A DNA stretch of 5,312 nt from Betaproteobacteria bacterium (GCA_023266245.1 JAHFRO010000060.1:5738-11049), one strand, 5' to 3'; positions 1 to 4,908 are shown, counted from the first letter of the stretch. Program-made: numbers and translations. Notes: a model not told the origin generated them from the letters alone.

Positions 1-391
<391 letters not shown>

Positions 392-393
<2 letters not shown>

Positions 394-399
394 GGGGGG
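392..399 (+). promoter_or_regulatory. Shine-Dalgarno of rplF
   Basis: The purine run AAGGGGGG overlaps the rpsH TAA stop and lies 6 nt before the rplF ATG. It supports the start at 406 and suggests that ribosomes finishing rpsH can re-initiate directly. Confidence 0.7.
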
Positions 400-405
400 C
401 GAACG

Positions 406-942
406 ATGTCGAGAATCGGAAATAGTCCCGTCGTGCTTCCGGACAAGGTCGAAGTGGCCGTGACCCCGGAGCAGATCTCGGTCAAGGGCCCGCTTGGCAC
501 TCTGACCCAGAGGCTTTCCCCCGACGAGGTCAAGGTCGAGAAAGTGGACAACCGCATCGAGTTCAAGGTCACCAGCAACTCGCGGCAGGCGAATGCGATG
601 TCAGGCACGCTGCGGGCACTGGTCGCCAACATGGTGGTCGGCGTCACCAAGGGTTTCGAGAAAAGGCTCGCGCTCGTGGGCGTGGGCTACCGCGCGCAGG
701 TGCAGGGCGACAAGTTGAACCTCACGCTCGGCTTCTCGCGCCCGATCGTGCATCCGATGCCGAAGGGCATCAAGATCGAGACGCCGTCCCAGACCGAGAT
801 CGTGATCAAGGGCATGGACCGGCAGCTGGTCGGCCAGGTGGCGGCCGAAGTGCGCGCCTACCGCAGTCCCGAGCCCTACAAGGGCAAGGGCGTGCGCTAC
901 GTCGGCGAGCAGGTGGTGCTCAAGGAAACGAAGAAGAAGTAA
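406..942 (+). CDS. rplF: 50S ribosomal protein L6
   Basis: L6 is a large-subunit protein near the base of the L7/L12 stalk and the sarcin-ricin loop, where it contacts 23S rRNA and supports factor binding. The 178 residues match the bacterial family (about 177). The N-terminus MSRIGNSPV and the two repeated L6 domains (roughly residues 1-80 and 83-170) are present. The bacterial L6 signature PEPYKGKGV lies at 155-163, and the protein ends in a lysine-rich ETKKK tail. The ATG at 406 is preceded by a strong purine-rich ribosome-binding site and lies 12 nt after rpsH. The gene is followed after 12 nt by rplR. Nothing is truncated or unusual. Position in the spc order S8-L6-L18 confirms the assignment. 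Confidence 0.98.
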   Translation: MSRIGNSPVVLPDKVEVAVTPEQISVKGPLGTLTQRLSPDEVKVEKVDNRIEFKVTSNSRQANAMSGTLRALVANMVVGVTKGFEKRLALVGVGYRAQVQGDKLNLTLGFSRPIVHPMPKGIKIETPSQTEIVIKGMDRQLVGQVAAEVRAYRSPEPYKGKGVRYVGEQVVLKETKKK

Positions 943-954
943 GCGAGGCGAGAG

Positions 955-1311
955 ATGCCGGAAAAGAACTGGGCGCGGCTGCGCCGGGCGCGCAAGACCC
1001 GCGCCAAGATCGCGGAATTGAAGGCGGTGCGGCTCACCGTGCACCGCTCGAATTACCACATCTACGCCCAGGTGCTCGACGCGAGCGGCGGGAAGGTGCT
1101 CGCGGCAGCCTCCACGGTCGAGCCCGAGGTGCGCAAGGCGGTGAAGTACGGCGGCAACGTCAAGGCCGCGGCCGAAGTCGGCAGGCGCATCGCCGAGCAG
1201 GCGAAAAAGCTCGGCATCGAGACGGTCGCCTTCGACCGCTCGGGCTACAAGTTTCACGGGCGCGTGAAGGCGCTCGCCGAGGCCGCGCGCGCAGCGGGCC
1301 TCAAGTTCTGA
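955..1311 (+). CDS. rplR: 50S ribosomal protein L18
   Basis: L18 binds 5S rRNA with L5 and anchors it in the central protuberance of the large subunit. The 118-residue product fits the family (E. coli 117). It has a basic N-terminal tail (RLRRARKTRAK, residues 8-18), which in the family contacts RNA, then RLTVHRSNYHIYAQV (26-40) and AASTVE (51-56). The highly conserved C-terminal block FDRSGYKFHGRVKALAEAARAAGLKF occupies 93-118. The ATG at 955 is chosen because the purine-rich GCGAGGCGAGAG fills the 12-nt gap after the rplF stop. The start MPEKNW differs slightly from the commoner MDKK, but alignment to the family is otherwise continuous. The gene sits in the usual spc position between L6 and S5. 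Confidence 0.98.
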   Translation: MPEKNWARLRRARKTRAKIAELKAVRLTVHRSNYHIYAQVLDASGGKVLAAASTVEPEVRKAVKYGGNVKAAAEVGRRIAEQAKKLGIETVAFDRSGYKFHGRVKALAEAARAAGLKF

Positions 1312-1324
1312 CGGGACTCAAACC

Positions 1325-1852
1325 ATGGCGAAACTACACGCATCGAGAATGCACGGCGGCGGCGGGGAGCGCAGCGACGGGCTGCGCGAGAAGATGGTCG
1401 CGATCAACCGTGTCACCAAGGTGGTGAAGGGCGGCCGCGTGCTCGGCTTTGCCGCGCTCACCGTGGTCGGCGACGGCGACGGCGGCATCGGCATGGGCAA
1501 GGGCAAGGCGCGCGAAGTGCCGGTCGCGGTGCAGAAGGCGATGGAGGAGGCGCGCCGCAAATTGGTCAAGGTGAACCTCAAGAACGGCACGCTGCAGCAC
1601 GCGGTCATCGGACATCACGGTTCCTCGCGCGTCTACATGCAGCCCGCTTCCGAGGGCACCGGCATCATCGCCGGCGGCCCGATGCGCGCGGTGTTCGAGG
1701 TGATGGGCGTGCAGAACGTGCTCGCCAAATGCCTCGGCTCGACCAATCCCTACAACGTGGTGCGCGCCACCATCAATGGGCTGACGAAGATGAACACGCC
1801 GGCCGAGATCGCCGCCAAGCGCGGCAAGTCGGTCGAGGAGATCACGGGGTAA
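1325..1852 (+). CDS. rpsE: 30S ribosomal protein S5
   Basis: S5 binds 16S rRNA near helix 28 and the mRNA entry channel. It contributes to decoding accuracy, and spectinomycin resistance maps to its N-terminal loop in other bacteria. The 175 residues include the N-terminal double-stranded-RNA-binding-like domain starting near residue 20 (DGLREKMVAINRVTKVVKGG), the GDGDGGIGMGKGKAREVP region at 49-66, and the C-terminal domain with GTGIIAGGPMRAVFEVMGV (111-129) and NPYNVVRATINGL (141-153). Residues 9-16 form a short Met-His-Gly4-Glu-Arg stretch, a little more glycine-rich than usual. The ATG at 1325 lies 13 nt after rplR with only a weak ribosome-binding site (CGGGA). MAKL is a typical S5 start, so I prefer it over the internal Met9. 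Confidence 0.97.
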   Translation: MAKLHASRMHGGGGERSDGLREKMVAINRVTKVVKGGRVLGFAALTVVGDGDGGIGMGKGKAREVPVAVQKAMEEARRKLVKVNLKNGTLQHAVIGHHGSSRVYMQPASEGTGIIAGGPMRAVFEVMGVQNVLAKCLGSTNPYNVVRATINGLTKMNTPAEIAAKRGKSVEEITG

Positions 1853-1854
1853 TC

Positions 1855-2046
1855 ATGGCCAAGGCGCACAACAAGACGCTGAAAGTGACGCTGGTCAAGA
1901 GCCCGATCGGCACCCAGCAGCCGCATCGCGCCTGCGTGCGCGGGCTCGGGTTGAGGCGGCTCAACCAGACGGTGGAGCTGCCCGATACGCCCGCCACCCG
2001 CGGCATGATCAACAGGGTGTCCTATCTCGTGAAGTGCAAGGGTTAG
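1855..2046 (+). CDS. rpmD: 50S ribosomal protein L30
   Basis: L30 is a small large-subunit protein that binds 23S rRNA; it occurs in many but not all bacteria. The 63-residue product reads MAKAHNKTLKVTLVKSPIG at the N-terminus, then the conserved RGLGLRRLNQTVEL (29-42), DTPATRGMINRVSYLVK (44-60) and a short CKG end. The open frame continues upstream into rpsE, but the ATG at 1855 is clearly right. It gives the family length, begins with a standard MAK, lies 2 nt after the rpsE TAA, and has GGGG at 1846-1849 as a nearby ribosome-binding site. The TAG stop is 1 nt before rplO, so translation of L30 and L15 is probably coupled. Confidence 0.97.
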   Translation: MAKAHNKTLKVTLVKSPIGTQQPHRACVRGLGLRRLNQTVELPDTPATRGMINRVSYLVKCKG

Positions 2047-2047
2047 C

Positions 2048-2590
2048 ATGCGGCTCAACGAAATCAAACCGGCTCCCGGTTCCAAGCGCGACAGGAAACG
2101 CCCCGGCCGCGGCATCGGCTGCGGGCTGGGCAAGACCGCGGGGCGCGGCCACAAGGGCCAGAAGGCGCGTTCCGGCGGGTTCCACAAGGTCGGCTTCGAG
2201 GGCGGCCAAATGCCGCTGCAGCGCCGGTTGCCGAAACGCGGTTTCGTTTCGCTGCACCGCGGCGACACCGCCGAAGTGCGCCTCTCCGACCTGCAGAAAA
2301 TCTCCGGCGACGTGATCGATCTCGCGGTGCTCAAGCAAGCGGGCGTGGTGCCGCAGCCGGCGGTGCGCGCCAAAGTGATCCTCGCCGGCGAGATCAAGCG
2401 CAAGGTTGCGCTGAAAGGGCTGCTGGTTTCCAAAGGCGCGCGCGCCGCAATCGAGGCGGCTGGCGGCAACGTGGAGGTGCCGGCTCCCGCGCAACCGGGC
2501 AAGGCCCGGGCCGAAGCGAAGGACAAGGGTGCACCCGAAGGCAAGCAGCCCGATGCCGGTGAGGCGGCGGGCGGGAAGAAGTCCAAGTGA
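2048..2590 (+). CDS. rplO: 50S ribosomal protein L15 with C-terminal extension
   Basis: L15 is a large-subunit protein with a long glycine- and arginine-rich N-terminal extension that threads into 23S rRNA. That region is present at residues 16-50 (RKRPGRGIGCGLGKTAGRGH onward), followed by FEGGQMPLQRRLPKRGF (50-66). The L15 signature KVILAGEIKRKVALKGLL with GARAAIEAAGG covers 109-140, where the family normally ends within a few residues (E. coli 144 in total). Here the frame continues for about 36 more residues (145-180). These are rich in Ala, Gly, Pro, Lys, Glu and Gln, have no obvious fold, and end GGKKSK. The ATG lies 1 nt after the rpmD stop. The TGA stop overlaps the secY GTG start by 4 nt. 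The tail is uninterrupted and in frame, so it looks like a real extension and not a sequencing error. Confidence 0.96.
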   Translation: MRLNEIKPAPGSKRDRKRPGRGIGCGLGKTAGRGHKGQKARSGGFHKVGFEGGQMPLQRRLPKRGFVSLHRGDTAEVRLSDLQKISGDVIDLAVLKQAGVVPQPAVRAKVILAGEIKRKVALKGLLVSKGARAAIEAAGGNVEVPAPAQPGKARAEAKDKGAPEGKQPDAGEAAGGKKSK

Positions 2591-3915
2591 GCCTGGCTAC
2601 TACCGATTCGCTGCTGGGGTTGGGAAAAATGGGCGACCTGAAGCGTCGCCTGCTGTTCCTGCTCGCCGCGCTCGTCGTCTTCCGCATCGGCTCCTACATT
2701 CCCGTGCCGGGCATCGACCCGGACCAGCTCGCCGAGCTGTTCCGCTCGCAGCGCGGGGGCATCCTCGACATGTTCAACATGTTCTCGGGCGGGGCGCTCT
2801 CGCGCTTCACCATCTTCGCGCTCGGCATCATGCCCTACATCTCGGCCTCGATCATCATGCAGCTGATGAGCGTGGTCTCGCCCACGCTCGAGGCGCTCAA
2901 GAAGGAGGGGGAGTCCGGGCGGCGCAAGATCACCCAGTACACGCGCTACGGCACGGCGGCGCTCGCGTTGTTCCAGAGCTTGGGCATCGCCATCGCGCTG
3001 GAAGCGCAGCGCGGACTCGTGATCGAGCCCGGGCTGATGTTCCGGCTGACCGCCATGGTCACGCTCACCACCGGCACCATCTTCCTGATGTGGCTCGGCG
3101 AGCAGATCACCGAGCGCGGCATCGGCAACGGGATTTCGCTCATCATCTTCGCCGGCATCGCCGCAGGCCTGCCGCACGCGGTGGTCGGCACGCTGGAACT
3201 CGTGCGCACCGGCGCGTTCTCGATCCTGATCGCGCTCGTCATCTTCGCGCTGGTGCTTGGGGTGACCGCCTTCGTGTGCTTCGTGGAGCGCGGCCAGCGC
3301 AGGATACTCGTGAACTACGCCAAGCGCCAGGTCGGGCGCAAGCTCTACGGCGGCCAGAGCTCGCACCTGCCGCTCAAGCTCAACATGTCGGGCGTGATAC
3401 CGCCGATCTTCGCGTCCTCCATCATCCTGTTCCCGGCGACGCTCGTGGGCTGGTTCGGCACGAGCGAGGGGTTCACCTGGCTGCGCAACATCTCCGCGAC
3501 ACTGCAGCCGGGCCAGCCGGTCTACATGATGCTGTATGGGGCGGCGGTCATCTTCTTCTGCTTCTTCTACACGGCGCTCGTGTTCAACCCGAAGGAGACT
3601 GCCGACAACCTGAAGAAGAGCGGCGCCTTCGTGCCGGGGATCCGGCCGGGCGAGCAGACCGCGCGCCACATCGAACGCATCATGATGCGCTTGACGCTCA
3701 GCGGCTCGATCTACGTGACGCTGGTGGTCCTGCTGCCGGAATTCCTGATCGTGTGGAAGAACGTGCCGTTCTACTTCGGGGGGACGTCGCTGCTGATCAT
3801 CGTGGTGGTGACCATGGACTTCATGGCGCAGGTGCAGGCCTACGCGATGTCGCACCAGTACGAAAGCCTGCTCAAGAAGGCGAATTTCAAGGGCGGAATG
3901 TTTCCGGCGCGCTGA
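2587..3915 (+). CDS. secY: Preprotein translocase subunit SecY
   Basis: SecY forms the inner-membrane channel for Sec-dependent export and membrane insertion, working with SecE, SecG, SecA and the ribosome. The 442 residues match the family. Ten membrane segments can be placed at about 21-40, 75-95, 118-140, 152-172, 183-203, 211-233, 267-292, 314-335, 372-392 and 399-420. The plug follows segment 1 (DMFNMFSGGA, 61-70). SecY signature 1 is FALGIMPYISASIIMQLM (77-94) and signature 2 is the GTIFLMWLGEQITERGIGNG region (163-182). The cytoplasmic C5 loop keeps FVPGIRPGEQTAR (348-360) with the conserved Arg353. The GTG at 2587 overlaps the rplO stop (GTGA) and gives a family-like N-terminus. An ATG at 2629 (Met15), preceded by GGGA, is a less likely alternative. 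The stop overlaps infA. Confidence 0.97.
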   Translation: MSLATTDSLLGLGKMGDLKRRLLFLLAALVVFRIGSYIPVPGIDPDQLAELFRSQRGGILDMFNMFSGGALSRFTIFALGIMPYISASIIMQLMSVVSPTLEALKKEGESGRRKITQYTRYGTAALALFQSLGIAIALEAQRGLVIEPGLMFRLTAMVTLTTGTIFLMWLGEQITERGIGNGISLIIFAGIAAGLPHAVVGTLELVRTGAFSILIALVIFALVLGVTAFVCFVERGQRRILVNYAKRQVGRKLYGGQSSHLPLKLNMSGVIPPIFASSIILFPATLVGWFGTSEGFTWLRNISATLQPGQPVYMMLYGAAVIFFCFFYTALVFNPKETADNLKKSGAFVPGIRPGEQTARHIERIMMRLTLSGSIYVTLVVLLPEFLIVWKNVPFYFGGTSLLIIVVVTMDFMAQVQAYAMSHQYESLLKKANFKGGMFPAR

Positions 3916-4133
3916 TGGCCAAGGAAGAAACCATACAGATGCAGGGCGAGATCATCGAGACCCTGCCCAACGCCACCTTCCGGGTGAGGCTCGAGAACGG
4001 CCACGTGGTGCTGGGCCATATCTCGGGCAAGATGCGCATGCACTACATCCGCATTCTGCCGGGGGACAAGGTGACGGTGGAGCTCACCCCCTACGATCTG
4101 TCGCGCGGGCGCATCGTGTTCCGCGCGAGGTGA
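3915..4133 (+). CDS. infA: Translation initiation factor IF-1
   Basis: IF-1 occupies the ribosomal A site during initiation and modulates IF-2 and IF-3 action. The 72-residue product is exactly the family length and is one OB-fold (S1-type) domain. Recognisable blocks are MAKEETIQMQG (1-11), NATFRVRLENGHVVLGHISGKMR (19-41), YIRILPGDKVTVELTPYDL (44-62) and SRGRIVFRAR at the end. The ATG shares one base with the secY TGA (TGATG), which implies translational coupling. The nearest purine-rich stretch is about 17 nt upstream, too far for a normal ribosome-binding site. Two in-frame stops follow (TGATGA). Location between secY and rpmJ is typical of Betaproteobacteria. Such genomes often carry a second infA elsewhere, so this may not be the only copy. 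Confidence 0.97.
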   Translation: MAKEETIQMQGEIIETLPNATFRVRLENGHVVLGHISGKMRMHYIRILPGDKVTVELTPYDLSRGRIVFRAR

Positions 4134-4139
4134 TGATTT

Positions 4140-4244
4140 ACCGCAGAGGCGCGAAGACGCAAAGGGAACGCAAAGGGAACTCCCGGGTGATTAAAGTTGA
4201 AGACAACCTGATGTTATTTCTTTGCGCCTTTGCGTCTTTGCGGT
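4140..4244 (+). repeat. Octamer-based imperfect inverted repeat (element 1)
   Basis: The 132-nt infA-rpmJ spacer is dominated by two complementary arms, 4140-4167 and 4217-4244, separated by a 49-nt loop. As sense RNA, the 28 positions give 22 Watson-Crick pairs, 5 G-U pairs and one A-C mismatch (4157/4227). The right arm is three octamers (TTTGCGCC, TTTGCGTC, TTTGCGGT); the left arm is their degenerate complement (ACCGCAGA, GGCGCGAA, GACGCAAA). No T-run follows the right arm, so it is not a standard intrinsic terminator. The motif resembles dispersed intergenic repeats of the ACCGCAAAGACGCAAAG kind that I recall from several proteobacterial genomes. Family membership cannot be verified here. 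Possible roles are mRNA processing or stability, or simply a miniature mobile repeat. Confidence 0.85.
4157..4178 (+). repeat. Perfect 11-bp tandem duplication
   Basis: ACGCAAAGGGA occurs twice in direct succession (4157-4167 and 4168-4178). The first copy is the end of the left arm of element 1 and the second enters the loop, which suggests slippage or local duplication within the element. Confidence 0.85.
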
Positions 4245-4251
4245 GAGATTT

Positions 4252-4260
4252 GGAAGGAAG
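4252..4260 (+). promoter_or_regulatory. Strong Shine-Dalgarno of rpmJ
   Basis: GGAAGGAAG lies 5 nt before the rpmJ ATG and is the clearest ribosome-binding site in the window. It sits 7 nt beyond the right arm of element 1, so it stays outside the predicted stem, and rpmJ can be translated independently of infA. Confidence 0.8.
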
Positions 4261-4265
4261 CGAAC

Positions 4266-4379
4266 ATGAAAGTGATGGCATCGGTAAAGAGACTCTGCCG
4301 CAACTGCAAGATCGTCCGCCGCAAGGGCGTGGTGAGGGTGATCTGCAAGAATCCGCGGCACAAGCAGCGCCAGGGCTAG
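4266..4379 (+). CDS. rpmJ: 50S ribosomal protein L36 (zinc-binding form)
   Basis: L36 is the smallest large-subunit protein and stabilises 23S rRNA late in assembly. The 37 codons give MKVMASVKRLCRNCKIVRRK followed by GVVRVICKNPRHKQRQG. The zinc ribbon is intact: Cys11, Cys14, Cys27 and His32 (C-x2-C-x12-C-x4-H). This is therefore the zinc-dependent C+ form; in other bacteria such forms may be paired with a zinc-independent paralogue under zinc limitation. Members commonly begin MKV and end near QRQG. The ATG at 4266 has a strong ribosome-binding site; a second in-frame ATG at 4275 is less well placed. The gene is isolated from its neighbours by two long repeat-bearing spacers, unlike all other genes here. 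Identification is secure despite the small size. Confidence 0.96.
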   Translation: MKVMASVKRLCRNCKIVRRKGVVRVICKNPRHKQRQG

Positions 4380-4384
4380 AGAGC

Positions 4385-4477
4385 AGTGAACGGTGAACGG
4401 TGAACAGTGAACGGTAAATTGACCAAACTGGAGACGCCGCAGGAGCGGATTTTTCCGTTTACCGTTTACCGTTTACT
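4385..4477 (+). repeat. Heptamer-based inverted repeat (element 2)
   Basis: The 148-nt rpmJ-rpsM spacer holds tandem heptamers on both sides of a 51-nt loop. The left side (4385-4419) is AGTGAAC, GGTGAAC, GGTGAAC, AGTGAAC and a degenerate GGTAAAT. The right side (4455-4475) is CCGTTTA three times, the reverse complement of TAAACGG. Positions 4385-4405 pair with 4457-4477 over 21 uninterrupted base pairs in sense RNA, 18 Watson-Crick and 3 G-U. Because the unit is repeated, slipped pairings are also possible. No T-run follows the outer stem. The layout (short-unit tandem arms, loop near 50 nt) parallels element 1, but the repeat unit is different. It resembles heptamer repeats scattered between genes in some proteobacteria; this needs a genome-wide count to confirm. 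Confidence 0.88.
4437..4454 (+). terminator. Possible weak intrinsic terminator after rpmJ
   Basis: Inside the loop of element 2, CCGC (4437-4440) pairs with GCGG (4445-4448) around an AGGA loop and is followed by A and five T (4450-4454). The arrangement is that of a rho-independent terminator, and the place is right for the end of the spc transcript. The stem is only 4 bp, short for a real terminator, so this is tentative. Confidence 0.25.
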
Positions 4478-4500
4478 TGGGAATTCATAGACGCTACAAT
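4472..4500 (+). promoter_or_regulatory. Candidate sigma-70 promoter for rpsM/alpha operon
   Basis: TTTACT (4472-4477; 4 of 6 matches to TTGACA) is separated by exactly 17 nt from TACAAT (4495-4500; 5 of 6 matches to TATAAT). Transcription would start near 4507, giving a leader of about 20 nt before the rpsM ATG. The -35 box is the last heptamer of element 2's right arm. The surrounding DNA is AT-richer than the coding regions. The position, directly before the first gene of the alpha operon, is sensible, but no transcript evidence is available. Confidence 0.55.
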
Positions 4501-4527
4501 CGCAAACTTTTCGTTTTGGGGTAACGC

Positions 4528-4905
4528 ATGGCCCGGATAGGCGGAGTCAACATACCGAATCACCAGCACGCCGAGATCGCGCTCACTGCGATCCTGGGTA
4601 TCGGCCGCGCGCGCGCGCGCATGATCTGCGATGCGGCGGGGGTCACTCGCTCGGCGAAGATCAAGGATCTCTCGGACACCGAGATGGACAAGCTGCGCGA
4701 GCAGGTTGGCAGGTTCGCCATCGAGGGCGATCTGCGGCGCGAAGTCTCGATGAACATCAAGCGGCTGATGGATCTCGGCACCTGGCGCGGCAAGCGCCAC
4801 CGCGTGGGGCTGCCGGTGCGCGGCCAGCGCACCCGCACCAACGCCCGCACGCGCAAGGGCCCGCGCAAGGCGGCGATCAAGGTCATCAAGCCCGTAACCA
4901 TATAA
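4528..4905 (+). CDS. rpsM: 30S ribosomal protein S13
   Basis: S13 sits in the head of the small subunit, forms bridges to the large subunit, and its basic C-terminal tail reaches toward the P-site tRNA. The 125 residues start MARIGGVNIPNHQHAEIALTA and contain the helix-hairpin-helix-like GIGRARARMICDAAGV (24-39). EGDLRREVSMNIKRLMDLG lies at 66-84, and the S13 signature RGKRHRVGLPVRGQ at 87-100 is followed by RTRTNARTRKGPRK (101-114). The last 11 residues (AAIKVIKPVTI) are longer and more hydrophobic than the short basic ends I know from relatives (for example KGPRKPIKK). The ATG at 4528 has a modest GGGG ribosome-binding site at 4518-4521. It is the first gene of the alpha operon and is followed after 12 nt by rpsK. 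Confidence 0.97.
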   Translation: MARIGGVNIPNHQHAEIALTAILGIGRARARMICDAAGVTRSAKIKDLSDTEMDKLREQVGRFAIEGDLRREVSMNIKRLMDLGTWRGKRHRVGLPVRGQRTRTNARTRKGPRKAAIKVIKPVTI

Positions 4906-4908
4906 GGA
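4904..4908 (+). promoter_or_regulatory. Shine-Dalgarno of rpsK
   Basis: AAGGA overlaps the rpsM TAA stop and lies 9 nt before the rpsK ATG. It confirms the start at 4918 and points to efficient re-initiation by ribosomes leaving rpsM. Confidence 0.7.

Noticed and set aside
601..1257. A 218-codon - strand frame over rplF and rplR
   Set aside because: Leu/Arg/His-rich shadow of two certain ribosomal protein genes, with no motif or independent start signals.
1729..1854. Upstream extension of rpmD to an ATG at 1729
   Set aside because: This lies in another frame inside rpsE, gives a non-family sequence, and has no suitable ribosome-binding site. The ATG at 1855 gives a normal L30.
1750..3855. 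A 701-codon open frame on the - strand across rpsE, rpmD, rplO and secY
   Set aside because: Its translation is His/Arg/Asp-rich and repetitive, as expected from the antisense of GC-rich codons. It has no recognisable domain, and it is covered by four certain genes on the + strand.
2529..4133. A 534-codon + strand frame running through secY to the end of infA
   Set aside because: The first part is an out-of-frame shadow of secY, Arg/Ala/His-rich and without motifs. Only the last 72 codons are a gene, infA, which starts at 3915.
4182..4187. CCCGGG palindrome in the loop of element 1
   Set aside because: A 6-bp palindrome is expected by chance in GC-rich DNA, and it has no extended symmetry.
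4189..4217. Promoter for rpmJ in the loop of element 1 (TGTTAT at 4212-4217)
   Set aside because: The -10 match is 4 of 6, but the hexamer at 17-nt spacing is a poor -35, and TTGAAG (4197-4202) is only 9 nt away, too close.
4140..4244. Element 1 as an intrinsic terminator after infA
   Set aside because: No T-rich run follows the right arm, the loop is long (49 nt), and an unterminated rpmJ with its own ribosome-binding site follows at once.
4140..4477. CRISPR array
   Set aside because: The repeat units are 7-8 nt and contiguous, with no unique spacers between identical 25-40 nt repeats.
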